From NCBI GenBank assembly GCA_007859835.1, contig SJPJ01000001.1, positions 5,193,861 to 5,257,860 on the forward strand: a stretch of DNA of 64,000 nucleotides, written 5' to 3'. Numbering within the stretch: position 1 is the stretch's first letter; every line of letters begins with the position of its first letter. The notes beneath the pieces were generated by a model. That model made no database searches. It was given only the letters and a program-made list of their open reading frames with translations, and was not told where the DNA came from. The translations under genes and the position numbers were made by a program. Positions 34,801 through 42,982 of the stretch are shown one piece after another. The DNA comes from Novipirellula herctigrandis (GTDB lineage: Bacteria; Planctomycetota; Planctomycetia; Pirellulales; Pirellulaceae).

Positions 34801-35349
34801 ATGTATTCACTCCCATGCACCCACTGTGACGCGATCATTGAGGTCTCTCCCTCCCAAGCAGGTGACCAGGTGAGGTGTTCATCGTGCCACCAGTCCGTTC
34901 AAGTTCCAAAGCTCGGGGATCTTCGCCAGTTGGCGCTCGTGGATGATGCACCGGCCTCGGGCGAGGAGCTTGCTTCGCGAAATGAAACGGGGCTTGCCCC
35001 ACGGTTGGGGTTGGTCGTTTTGGGGCTGATCGCCACCGCAGCTCTTCTGACAGCCGGATACACCGGTCTTCGCTGGGCTTTGGTCAAAGTGGAGCACTCG
35101 ACCGAATCCCACCTCTCGGAGCTTCGCGAGAACTATCCGATGCTCTCCTCTGCGGAGCTGATCCGCGAATACGAAGACATGGAAAAGAACGAATTGGAGC
35201 TAATTCAGCCGTATAGCTACCAAGTCACGCAGGACGAAAAGGACCATTGGGGACGCATCGCCATGGTCGCCTCCACCATCTTATTGTTGGCGGTGTTAGG
35301 AACGATTTTTGTCGCTCGATCGTGGCGATCGCCAACGCCAAGCACCTAG
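34801..35349 (+). CDS. Zinc-ribbon membrane protein of unknown function
   Basis: A 182-residue protein. The N-terminus holds a four-cysteine zinc ribbon, CTHC at residues 6-9 and CSSC at 26-29, of the type found at the start of many planctomycete and myxobacterial envelope proteins (MJ0042-like). Two membrane helices follow, near residues 70-92 (LGLVVLGLIATAALLTAGY) and 151-170 (MVASTILLLAVLGTIFVA). An acidic helical segment between them would be periplasmic. No catalytic motif is seen. Confidence 0.75.
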   Translation: MYSLPCTHCDAIIEVSPSQAGDQVRCSSCHQSVQVPKLGDLRQLALVDDAPASGEELASRNETGLAPRLGLVVLGLIATAALLTAGYTGLRWALVKVEHSTESHLSELRENYPMLSSAELIREYEDMEKNELELIQPYSYQVTQDEKDHWGRIAMVASTILLLAVLGTIFVARSWRSPTPST

Positions 35350-35404
35350 AAGACACTTGGGCGAGTAGACATCCCCCCCACAAGAAGAGGGGCGATGCGA
35401 CTAC

Positions 35405-36190
35405 TTACTTTTTCCGCTTCAAAACGTAGATGACATCTTCAGTCGTCGAATCGACGTCGATCGGGTCGGTTAGGTCGTACCCGAAATCATAGGTTGCGAT
35501 CGTTTCCCAACACTCCGATGAGGCGATCAATCGGTCCATTTGTTTGGCTTTATAGCTGCGAAGGACCAGCTCATCCTCAATTCGGAAGCTTCCCGTTGGG
35601 CGATGTACATCAAACCGAATCCCAAATCGCTCGATCCGGGTTCTCGTATTGCGGTCGACCGTCCACATATGCGTGTTGATTGAAAGATGGCCGCGACGAG
35701 CTGACCATGATTCCGACTCGCTTGGATTGACTGCCGTTGGTGTTAAATGAACGCCAAGCAAGTAAAGTCCACCTGGTCGAATTACCTTACCCAAGCACTG
35801 CAGATGGTCGCGAGCTGCCCGTTCGCTGCAAAGATGCCGAAAGCTGTTGATCGTATTGAACGCCAAATCGCATTTACGCGACATTGTAAAGTCGGACATG
35901 TCCGCGACAAAAGCCGATTCACGTAGTCCATGTCGCCGAAAACGATCGTTGCAAAATGCCACCGCTTTGGGATTCAAGTCCAACCCGTCGACTTCATAGC
36001 CCTTCTTTGCAAGCAAATACAGAAGTCGCCCCGTTCCACACGCGGGCTCAAGGAGGCGTTTGGGTTTGCGGTTCATCCATTGTTCGCCGCAGCCCTCGAT
36101 GAATTTCACCTCCGCAGCGCAATCGGCACCAAAGACGAGGTCGTAGTACTTGGGATGGTCATAAATAGATTCGTTGATCGTTTCGATCAC
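35405..36190 (-). CDS. Class I SAM-dependent methyltransferase
   Basis: A 261-residue enzyme. GTG at 36190 (MIETINESIYDHPKYYDLV) with GGAG six bases upstream is the likely start. The long upstream extension of the frame overlaps the neighbouring gene and is not protein-like. SAM motif I is LLEPACGTGRLLYLLAKKG, with DLNPKAV as the ribose-binding acidic strand and LAFNTINSFRHL as motif IV. The opening HPKYYDLVFG is shared with a family of small-molecule or glycan O-methyltransferases, but the acceptor is unknown. It follows the TPR-glycosyltransferase gene by 110 bases and may act in the same pathway. Confidence 0.85.
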   Translation of the reverse strand: MIETINESIYDHPKYYDLVFGADCAAEVKFIEGCGEQWMNRKPKRLLEPACGTGRLLYLLAKKGYEVDGLDLNPKAVAFCNDRFRRHGLRESAFVADMSDFTMSRKCDLAFNTINSFRHLCSERAARDHLQCLGKVIRPGGLYLLGVHLTPTAVNPSESESWSARRGHLSINTHMWTVDRNTRTRIERFGIRFDVHRPTGSFRIEDELVLRSYKAKQMDRLIASSECWETIATYDFGYDLTDPIDVDSTTEDVIYVLKRKK

Positions 36191-36300
36191 GGATGGCTCC
36201 GGGCGATGAAAAGAAAGGCTAATGAGAATTGGTATCGTGATCCGAGAATCGAAGTCATCCGACGAGAAGTCATCCGACCAGACGCGATCAGGTAACAATC

Positions 36301-37713
36301 TTAATGTCTGGACTGTTCCGCGAAAGGCTCCTCGCGTAGTCGCCTTTGGACTTGTCGGACCACTTCGGCCCAATTGCCCAATTCCGTTTGGCGAACCAAC
36401 CTCATTGTCGGGTACCAAGCCGTTTGGTCGCCTTCGGTTAACCATCGCCAATCGGGCACTTTCCCCAGCATCACCAATACGTTGATGCCAAGTGCACCGG
36501 CCAAATGCGCTATCGCCGTGTCGCTGGTCACGACAACGTCGAGCGATTTCAAGATCGCGGCGGTGTCTGTGAATGCATCGGTATCGATTCCGTTTGGTAG
36601 CGTGATGATCGAATCGGCCAACGAGCATGAATCGATTTGTTCGGTACCGACGCCAAACTGCAGACTGACTAAACTTACATCTTCGATCGCGCCGAGCGGT
36701 GCGAGGCTCTCGAGCCGGATGCTACGGTAGACATCGGCATGGTGTTCCGGGTTGCCTTGCCAATTGATCCCGACACGACGCCCGCTTGGTATTTGCCCGC
36801 TTGGTATTTGCCTGTGGAGCCAACCACGCCAATGAGTCACTAAGTTTGGATTGGCGTTCAAGTAGCCTTCTTGGTCCGAAAACAGATCGCCTGCGTACGG
36901 CAACTCGCCCGTACGGCCATACCAGTGATCGACCACATCAATAAACGATGCGTGATAATCAATTGGCGGAACGACGGAGCCGGTCGGCAGTAGCATGTCG
37001 ATTCCCGTCATCAATGAAAAGAGTGGCATCATTTCGCTATCGACTTGCACATAGACAGTCGCGCCTGCACGCTTAAGTACCGAAGCGACGCGGATAAATT
37101 GGATTGCGTCACCACGACCTTGTTCGGGATAGAGCAAGATCGATTTGCCGTCGACCGATTCTCCCTGCCATATCGGCGCTGACACGCGTGGTCGATAGGT
37201 TCCCGGCATCTGCCAACGCCATCGGTATTCGTTCCACCCCAGCTCGTAATTGCCAAGCAGCAGGTGGATGACTCCGAGATTTCGATGCAGTTCGGCGTGG
37301 TTGGGATCGATTTTCAATCCTTCGCTATACCACTTCAACCCTTGTTTGATATCGCCGTTCCAAATCCACAGAGTGCCGCGATTCAGCAGTGCGGATAAAT
37401 AGCCAGGTTGTTGTTCCAGTGCGGTCGCAAAGGCTGCTTCTGCTTCGTCGACTCGCCCGAGCATTCGTAGTGAATTGCCCAGATTGTTCCAGGCAATAGG
37501 AAAGCGAGATTGGATCGACAACGCTTTGCGATAAAGCGATGCGGATGCATCAAAATCACGTTGGTCAAACTGAGCGATACCAAGGTATACCAAGGCGTTC
37601 GCGTTTCGCGGTGCATGCGCAAGCACGCGGCGATACAGGTCCACAGCGGCCTCGATGTTGCCTGATTGATGGAGTTGCCACCCGTGGGCGAGCACTTCTT
37701 CGACAGTTGGCAT
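36301..37713 (-). CDS. TPR protein with glycosyltransferase (GT9/GT41-like) domain
   Basis: A 470-residue protein. Residues 1-~170 form four or five tetratricopeptide repeats (GNIEAAVDLYRRVLAHAPRN, ALVYLGIAQFDQRDFDASASLYRKAL, AWNNLGNSLRMLGRVDEAEAAF). The C-terminal ~300 residues resemble GT9/heptosyltransferase and O-GlcNAc-transferase-like proteins. Examples are GRGDAIQFIRVAS near the junction, GINWQGNPEHHADVYRSI, and DVVVTSDTAIAHLAGAL with the final VLVMLGKVPDWRW that lines a nucleotide-sugar pocket. It probably glycosylates a protein or lipid. An in-frame 15-bp duplication at 36781-36810 (GQIPS twice) sits in a loop. Confidence 0.85.
   Translation of the reverse strand: MPTVEEVLAHGWQLHQSGNIEAAVDLYRRVLAHAPRNANALVYLGIAQFDQRDFDASASLYRKALSIQSRFPIAWNNLGNSLRMLGRVDEAEAAFATALEQQPGYLSALLNRGTLWIWNGDIKQGLKWYSEGLKIDPNHAELHRNLGVIHLLLGNYELGWNEYRWRWQMPGTYRPRVSAPIWQGESVDGKSILLYPEQGRGDAIQFIRVASVLKRAGATVYVQVDSEMMPLFSLMTGIDMLLPTGSVVPPIDYHASFIDVVDHWYGRTGELPYAGDLFSDQEGYLNANPNLVTHWRGWLHRQIPSGQIPSGRRVGINWQGNPEHHADVYRSIRLESLAPLGAIEDVSLVSLQFGVGTEQIDSCSLADSIITLPNGIDTDAFTDTAAILKSLDVVVTSDTAIAHLAGALGINVLVMLGKVPDWRWLTEGDQTAWYPTMRLVRQTELGNWAEVVRQVQRRLREEPFAEQSRH
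36781..36810 (-). repeat. 15-bp in-frame tandem duplication inside the glycosyltransferase gene
   Basis: CCCGCTTGGTATTTG occurs twice in a row, encoding repeated QIPSG on the minus strand. It keeps the frame. Confidence 0.95.
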
Positions 37714-37791
37714 AAGAGATCGCTTTTTCCTGGGTTTGTCAGTTTGACCTTTATTTTATCGGTCCGAATGCGTCCCCGATAATATAACGAA

Positions 37792-37826
37792 ACCAGCCAT
37801 CGACAGTCCGACTGTCGATGGCTGGT
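37792..37826 (-). terminator. Terminator-like perfect hairpin
   Basis: ACCAGCCATCGACAGT and its exact reverse complement are separated by CCG. On the minus strand the stem is followed by TTCGTTATATTAT. It lies 45 bases after the stop of the outer-membrane protein gene. Confidence 0.75.
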
Positions 37827-37871
37827 CGTGAAGACTTGTTCTACTCGAAACCCACTGTCTCGGTTGGCGGA

Positions 37872-38942
37872 TTAGTATCGGAAGATCATGTCGACCATCA
37901 CACGATCTTCGATGACATCCTTGAAGTCGGTCAAAGGAAACTCGTAAGCAACGCCCGCTTCAAAGTTGCGGCGCGGCTTGTATTTCATGCCAACATTCTG
38001 CGTAACTAAGTCATTACCTTCCACATTGGTTACACCGAGGTTAAGAAGGTCTTGGCCCGACACGCCCAGTGGTGCTCCAACTCCCGCATCGTCAACCCAG
38101 TGCCACCACGAGTTTTCGGTAAGCAGGTAAACGCTGTCAGTCACCTTCACATCCAAGTGATTGTTCCAGTGAACCGTGGTGCTTTGGACATCTTGATCGA
38201 CGGGTAGTTGCAATCCTACCGAACTGAGGACGTGAGCGTTGCCATCAAGCAAACGCTGGCCACCGGTGGCAAAGAAATGGAACTGTCCGTCGCCGACCGC
38301 TTGGCCCGTTTGTTCGGATCCAAGTGGAATTTCATAAGTGAAACCACCGGACAGCAATGTGCCCGTTTGTACGTTGCGGACCAAGTTGTATTTCAAACCA
38401 GCGGTCACATCGGCCCAACCCGATGCAATCAACCCATCGAGGGCACCTTCGGTGTTGTCAATGATGTAGCCGTCTTTGACAGCGATCAAGCTCAAGCGAT
38501 CGGTCAGAGCGAGGCGGAATTGAAGTGCGAAAAGTTGAATGCTGCCTCCCGCAGGAATGTTCGCTGGCCCAAGCGTGTTTGGGAATTGGTGCGTAACAAA
38601 AATCGGCCGAAGTTCGGTGAGGTTTCGTGGATCTTCGAAATGAACAAAGTCAATCATTGGGCTAATGAAGTCGTCGAAGCAGCGGTCGCTTGGCTTGACC
38701 CAATTCAAGGGCGACAAATCGTCGAGGCAACTTGTTGCGCCACATCCGAGTCCACATGAATCACAGCCACAATCGCAACTGCTGTCACAGCAGCCCATGT
38801 CCGAATCGCAACATGCAACGTCGCAACACGCGTCACATCCGGAGTCACAACCAAGTGAGCCAAACCAATCGAGTGCCTGTGCACTCGGAGAAATTAGCGA
38901 GGCAGCCATCAGCCCCACGAATCCCACAGCCAACCGTCTCAT
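37872..38942 (-). CDS. Cysteine-rich outer-membrane beta-barrel-like protein
   Basis: A 356-residue exported protein. ATG 38942 (MRRLAVGFVGLM) has an AGGA Shine-Dalgarno and begins a signal peptide ending near SAQALDW. A segment of about 42 residues right after it holds 14 cysteines, mainly as C-D-x-x-C and CC-D pairs (SGCDACCDVACC, MGCCDSSCDCGCDSC). The remaining ~280 residues look like an outer-membrane beta barrel: alternating polar/apolar strands, aromatic girdles and a final strand ending in MIFRY, with terminal Tyr. The C-terminal barrel resembles the planctomycete family of predicted porin-like proteins. The function of the cysteine belt is unknown: metal binding or inter-protein disulfides are guesses. 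Confidence 0.75.
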   Translation of the reverse strand: MRRLAVGFVGLMAASLISPSAQALDWFGSLGCDSGCDACCDVACCDSDMGCCDSSCDCGCDSCGLGCGATSCLDDLSPLNWVKPSDRCFDDFISPMIDFVHFEDPRNLTELRPIFVTHQFPNTLGPANIPAGGSIQLFALQFRLALTDRLSLIAVKDGYIIDNTEGALDGLIASGWADVTAGLKYNLVRNVQTGTLLSGGFTYEIPLGSEQTGQAVGDGQFHFFATGGQRLLDGNAHVLSSVGLQLPVDQDVQSTTVHWNNHLDVKVTDSVYLLTENSWWHWVDDAGVGAPLGVSGQDLLNLGVTNVEGNDLVTQNVGMKYKPRRNFEAGVAYEFPLTDFKDVIEDRVMVDMIFRY

Positions 38943-39508
38943 TCTTCTGTCCTTCCTGAACCATCTTGTTGTCGTGGCTTTTCGGAAGGTCAAAGTTCCT
39001 GCTTCAACCGCCAAGTCGCCTGTTGAAGGAGGGGTATCGTCAACAGGCACTTGAGTCGTTCGTATCTTTCCGAGCTCATGCGACAATGATCAAAATCAAT
39101 ACAAGTTCTCAATATCGGTCGGTGCTTTCCTCAAAGAAACGCTTTCCAGTGGAATCAGTCAGAGGGAAACGTCGACATTTACTGCCCGCAGTGGGCGTAT
39201 CCGCACTAAGTTGTGCCGTTTTGTGGAATATGCGATCGCACTTCTACGGCATCGAACCTCCGATTAGCGGCGAAACCCGCTATGCGTTTCGCGGGTTTTT
39301 TCGTAAATTCCCCATTTAATTGGGGCCACTTTGCCGCATGCGACATATCGCCGCATTGGAAAAAGTGTCGCAATCGCCCATTTTTATCAAGAACTCGTCT
39401 TTGCTGATGGTTTTAGCGCGTGCATTCGATCCCGTGGCTTGAAAAATTCAATAAGCTTACAGGTCTTAGCTCACACCTTTTCATTTGTGACCAATAAGGA
39501 AGAAAAAG
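38943..39508. other. 566-base divergent intergenic region between the cysteine-rich barrel and the cbb3 operon
   Basis: No protein-coding gene is convincing here. It must contain the promoters of the minus-strand barrel gene and of the plus-strand cbb3 operon. A clean FNR-type box (TTGAT-N4-ATCAA) was not found. A terminator-like hairpin on the plus strand is listed separately. Confidence 0.5.
39269..39302 (+). terminator. Orphan terminator-like hairpin with an alternative overlapping stem
   Basis: AACCCGC (39274-39280) pairs with GCGGGTT (39291-39297) and is followed by TTTTTTCG, a plus-strand intrinsic terminator shape. The overlapping GCGAAAC (39269-39275) can instead pair with GTTTCGC (39286-39292), which would break the first stem. 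It stands about 205 bases upstream of ccoNO and no gene precedes it on that strand. Confidence 0.5.
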
Positions 39509-41869
39509 TTGTCAATCGAGACCCCCTCCGATTTGTCACCATCCAACGAGCCCTCTGGCTCTGAACTGGCCCGTCAACAGGAACAACTCGAGACCTATTC
39601 CTATGACGACGATATCGTCCGCAAATTTGCCACCGCCACGCTTGTTTGGGCTGCTGTTGGGACACTTGCTGGGTTGATTGTCGCGGTCCTTTTGGTCATG
39701 CCGAAGGCGTTGGGCGGTTTGGAATGGCTCAGTTTTGGACGCCTTCGCCCTTTACATACCAACGCCGCAATTTTTGCCTTTGCCGGGAACGCCATTTTCG
39801 CGGCCGTTTACTACAGCACTCAGCGGTTGTGCAAATGCCGGATGTGGAGCGACACGCTCAGCCGACTGCATTTTTGGGGTTGGCAGGCGATCATTGTCGC
39901 TGCAGCGATTACGTTGCCGCTCGGTATTACCCAAAGTAAAGAATACGCCGAATTGGAATGGCCGATCGACTTGGCAATCGCTGTTGTGTGGCTTGGGTTC
40001 TTTGGTGGCAATTTCTTGATGACCTTGATCAACCGGCGCGAACGTCACATGTATGTTGCGTTGTGGTTTTACATCGCGACGATCGTCACTGTGACAGTAC
40101 TGCATGTATTCAACAATTTGGTTATTCCGATCAACCTTGCAAAAAGCTATCCCGTTTATGCAGGGGTTCAAGACGCATTTATGCAGTGGTGGTACGGCCA
40201 CAATGCGGTGGCGTTTTTCTTAACGACACCCTTTCTTGGATTGATGTATTATTTCCTGCCCAAGGCGGCCAATCGTCCGGTCTTTAGTTACAAACTTTCG
40301 ATTTTGCACTTTTGGTCTCTGGTATTCATTTACATCTGGGCGGGGCCTCACCATTTGCATTACACGGCATTGCCCGAATGGGCGTCGACGCTCGGGATGC
40401 TTTTTAGCGTGATGCTTTGGATGCCATCTTGGGGCGGGATGATCAACGGACTTCTGACCCTGCGAGGCGCTTGGCAAAAAGTAGCAACCGACCCGGTTCT
40501 GAAATTCTTTGTCGTTGGTGTCACCTTCTACGGCATGTCGACGTTTGAAGGCCCTGTATTAAGTGTGAAAAGCGTTAACGGATTGACCCACTATACTGAC
40601 TGGACAATCGCTCACGTTCACTCCGGTGCACTGGGGTGGAACGGGATGATGTCCTTCGGGATGCTTTACTGGTTAATGCCGCGATTGTTCCAAACGAAAC
40701 TCTGGAGCACCAAGGCCGCGTCGGCGCACTTCTGGATCGCAACGATCGGCATTCTTCTCTATATCGTCCCCATTTATGCCGCGGGTCTTATGCAAGGTTT
40801 GATGTGGCGCGCGATGGACGATACGGGCAACCTTGTCTATCCGGACTTCATTGAAACGATTCAAAAAATCGTCCCACTGTGGTGGTTGCGAGTCCTCGGT
40901 GGAGGTTTGTTTGTCAGCGGGATTTTACTGATGGCTGTGAACTGGTTCATGACTTGGTTGACACGTCCTGCGGTTTACGAAGTGCCCGTTTATTCGTCGC
41001 CTCGATTGGCGGCCCAATACGAAGAAGAGGCGATCGATTCGAGCAGCGATCTTGATTCGGTGCCTGTGCTCGATGCGGCTCGGAAATTGGACGTTTGGTC
41101 GCGAATGGGTTGGCACCGACGTTGGGAGCGATTGCCCATTCGTTTCACGATTCTGGCCACGTTGGCGGTGGTTATCGCCAGTTTGTTTGAGATCATTCCG
41201 ACGTTTTTGATCCGCAGCAATGTTCCTACCATCACAACGGTGAAACCATATACACCGCTCGAGCTCGCCGGACGTGATATTTTCGTTGCCGAAGGTTGCT
41301 ACAACTGCCATTCGCAGATGATTCGGCCGTTCGTCGCCGAGACCAAACGATATGGCGAATACAGTAAGCCAGGCGAATCGATCTACGATCATCCGTTCCA
41401 ATGGGGAAGCCGCCGAATTGGTCCCGACTTGGCCCGTGAAGGTGGCAAACAAAGTAGTCTTTGGCATTGGTTGCACTTTGAGAATCCTGAACAAGTTTCG
41501 CCAGGCAGTGTGATGCCAAGTTACATCCATTTATTGGAAACGGAAATCAATTTCGAGCGTGTTAAGGATCGTGTTTGGGCTGCTCGTTCCCTTGGAGCAC
41601 CTTATGACTTTGAACTCGATGAAGCTCCGGCGCTGGCGCGAAAGCAAGCGGAAGAGATCGCTGCGGACATTGTTTCACAAGGCGGTCCCGTGTCGCGAAG
41701 TGATGTGATGACGCTCAACTCGCAGGCGGTGGCGTTGATTGCGTTTTTACAGCGAGTGGGAATCGACATTTTTGCCACGCCTGAGCCGGTCGCCGCCCCT
41801 GTGGCAGAAGAAACGCCTGCCGAGGAAACGCCTGCGGCAGAGCTCGAAGCCGAAATCGCTAGCCGCTAG
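39509..41869 (+). CDS. ccoNO: Fused cbb3-type cytochrome c oxidase subunits I and II (CcoN-CcoO)
   Basis: A 786-residue fusion. TTG at 39509 (MSIETPSDLS), with AAGGAAG upstream, is the start. Residues ~30-500 are CcoN with about twelve membrane helices. Haem and copper ligands are visible as LHTNAAIFAF, WWYGHNAVAFFLTTP, AGPHHLHYT and DWTIAHVHSGALGWNG. A cytoplasmic linker follows (~500-555). CcoO then occupies the rest with its single helix (FTILATLAVVIASLFEIIP) and one c-type haem motif, GCYNCHSQMIRP, near residue 598, plus GSVMPSYIHLL with the axial Met. The C-terminal tail carries a short duplicated ETPAE. It is the high-affinity terminal oxidase used at low oxygen. CcoN and CcoO are separate in most bacteria. 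Confidence 0.96.
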   Translation: MSIETPSDLSPSNEPSGSELARQQEQLETYSYDDDIVRKFATATLVWAAVGTLAGLIVAVLLVMPKALGGLEWLSFGRLRPLHTNAAIFAFAGNAIFAAVYYSTQRLCKCRMWSDTLSRLHFWGWQAIIVAAAITLPLGITQSKEYAELEWPIDLAIAVVWLGFFGGNFLMTLINRRERHMYVALWFYIATIVTVTVLHVFNNLVIPINLAKSYPVYAGVQDAFMQWWYGHNAVAFFLTTPFLGLMYYFLPKAANRPVFSYKLSILHFWSLVFIYIWAGPHHLHYTALPEWASTLGMLFSVMLWMPSWGGMINGLLTLRGAWQKVATDPVLKFFVVGVTFYGMSTFEGPVLSVKSVNGLTHYTDWTIAHVHSGALGWNGMMSFGMLYWLMPRLFQTKLWSTKAASAHFWIATIGILLYIVPIYAAGLMQGLMWRAMDDTGNLVYPDFIETIQKIVPLWWLRVLGGGLFVSGILLMAVNWFMTWLTRPAVYEVPVYSSPRLAAQYEEEAIDSSSDLDSVPVLDAARKLDVWSRMGWHRRWERLPIRFTILATLAVVIASLFEIIPTFLIRSNVPTITTVKPYTPLELAGRDIFVAEGCYNCHSQMIRPFVAETKRYGEYSKPGESIYDHPFQWGSRRIGPDLAREGGKQSSLWHWLHFENPEQVSPGSVMPSYIHLLETEINFERVKDRVWAARSLGAPYDFELDEAPALARKQAEEIAADIVSQGGPVSRSDVMTLNSQAVALIAFLQRVGIDIFATPEPVAAPVAEETPAEETPAAELEAEIASR

Positions 41870-41881
41870 TTTGAGAAACAA

Positions 41882-41970
41882 CGTAGCCGAAGTCGCGGAG
41901 ACTTTGGTACTTCAATCGGATGTCTCTAAGACTTCCGCTACGATAAAAACATGGAGGTCCCTGGGACTTC
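41882..41970. repeat. Cluster of three short palindromes between ccoNO and ccoQ
   Basis: GAAGTCGCGGAGACTTT, GTCTCTAAGACTTCC and GAGGTCCCTGGGACTTCC are three consecutive hairpin-prone motifs, each built on an AAGTC/GACTT core. The first and second also pair at longer range (GTAGCCGAAGTC with GACTTCCGCTAC). It may be an RNA-processing site or a dispersed palindromic repeat. Confidence 0.6.
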
Positions 41971-42000
41971 CGCAAAGATGAAACAAAGAAGCGAGCCTTC

Positions 42001-42183
42001 ATGTTAACTGACGTAATCCGTGGGATAGACTACAGCGATTGTGCTGAACTTGCCTTGATCTTGTTCTGTTTCGCTTTCGGTTTAATGTTCCTTGCAACCA
42101 CTCGATTGTCACGCAACGCGACGGATCGATTTGCCGCAATCCCACTTTCCGATGCTGTGGAGACACCCCGTAATGAAGAGTAA
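42001..42183 (+). CDS. ccoQ: cbb3 oxidase subunit CcoQ
   Basis: A 60-residue protein with one central membrane helix (ALILFCFAFGLMFLATT) and a charged C-terminus. Size, topology and position between ccoNO and ccoP match CcoQ/FixQ, the small subunit that stabilises the cbb3 complex. Its last 11 bases overlap the ccoP start. Confidence 0.85.
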   Translation: MLTDVIRGIDYSDCAELALILFCFAFGLMFLATTRLSRNATDRFAAIPLSDAVETPRNEE

Positions 42184-42868
42184 TGCCGAAACGAATGCTC
42201 CACAAACTGACAAAGAAGTAGTTGGTCACGTTCCTGATGATCCGTTGACGGGCCACGCCTACGATGGCATCCAAGAGTTCGATAATCCGCTTCCTGGATG
42301 GTGGAAGTGGATGTTCATCGGGTCGATCGCATTCGCATTGCCGTATTGGGCGTTCTACCACGGTGGTGCCGAAGGACGGACGGTCCACGATCGTTATGAC
42401 AACGCGATGGCTGCCAACATTCGATTGCAATTCGAAGAAATTGGCGAGCTGAAGGAAGATCGCGAGACGGTCGTGAAATTCCTTTATGAACCGTCCTGGT
42501 TACGAGTCGGCCAGACTGTTTTTAAGACCAACTGCGTGTCCTGTCACGGTGCGGATGGCGGTGGGATTGTCGGCCCGAATTTGACGGACGAGGAATACAA
42601 GAATGTCAAAGACATTGGCGATATTCTGACCGTTCTTCAGAATGGAGCCGGTGGCGGTGCCATGCCGGCCTGGAAGAACCGTTTGTCGACCAACGAACTT
42701 GTGTTAGCAGCCAGTTATGCAGCGAGTCTAAGAGGCACGACGCCTGGTACAGCGAAGCAGCCTGAGGGTCGCAAAATTGCGCCGTGGCCTGCTGCACCCG
42801 TCGAGGAGGACGAGACTCCCGAAGGTGATGATGCCGAATCCGAGGAATCGGGTGACGGTACGACCTAA
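42173..42868 (+). CDS. ccoP: cbb3 oxidase subunit CcoP, one-haem form
   Basis: A 231-residue protein started at ATG 42173 (MKSNAETNAPQ). The N-terminal DGIQEFDNPLPGWWKWMFIGSIAFALPYW is the conserved CcoP start and membrane helix. Only one c-haem motif, CVSCH near residue 121, with GAMPAWKN as the axial Met loop, is present. Classic CcoP proteins have two haem domains and about 300 residues, so one cytochrome domain is missing here. The acidic low-complexity tail (EEDETPEGDDAESEESGDG) replaces the usual end. It should still carry electrons to CcoO/CcoN. Confidence 0.92.
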   Translation: MKSNAETNAPQTDKEVVGHVPDDPLTGHAYDGIQEFDNPLPGWWKWMFIGSIAFALPYWAFYHGGAEGRTVHDRYDNAMAANIRLQFEEIGELKEDRETVVKFLYEPSWLRVGQTVFKTNCVSCHGADGGGIVGPNLTDEEYKNVKDIGDILTVLQNGAGGGAMPAWKNRLSTNELVLAASYAASLRGTTPGTAKQPEGRKIAPWPAAPVEEDETPEGDDAESEESGDGTT

Positions 42869-42893
42869 TATGCGGTCATTACTGTCCTAGCAG

Positions 42894-42938
42894 GGTGGTC
42901 GTCCGCTCTGCGCGAGATACTCTCGGTGAAAGACCACC
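42894..42938. repeat. Inverted repeat between ccoP and ccoG
   Basis: GGTGGTC at 42894 pairs with GACCACC at 42932, with an inner CTCTGCGCGAGA that is itself hairpin-prone. It is followed by CGGGCTACAATA. Possibly a terminator remnant or dispersed element. Confidence 0.4.
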
Positions 42939-42982
42939 GGGCTACAATATCCATCACGCTCCTAGGCTAGGAAGCGATTCCC

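Noticed and set aside
35405..36628. 407-codon version of the methyltransferase
   Set aside because: The first 146 codons overlap the TPR-glycosyltransferase gene in another frame. The GTG at 36190 has a good GGAG Shine-Dalgarno and starts the homologous part.
38943..39508. FNR/Anr box upstream of the cbb3 operon
   Set aside because: No TTGAT-N4-ATCAA or near match was found. Only isolated half-site-like ATCAA strings occur.
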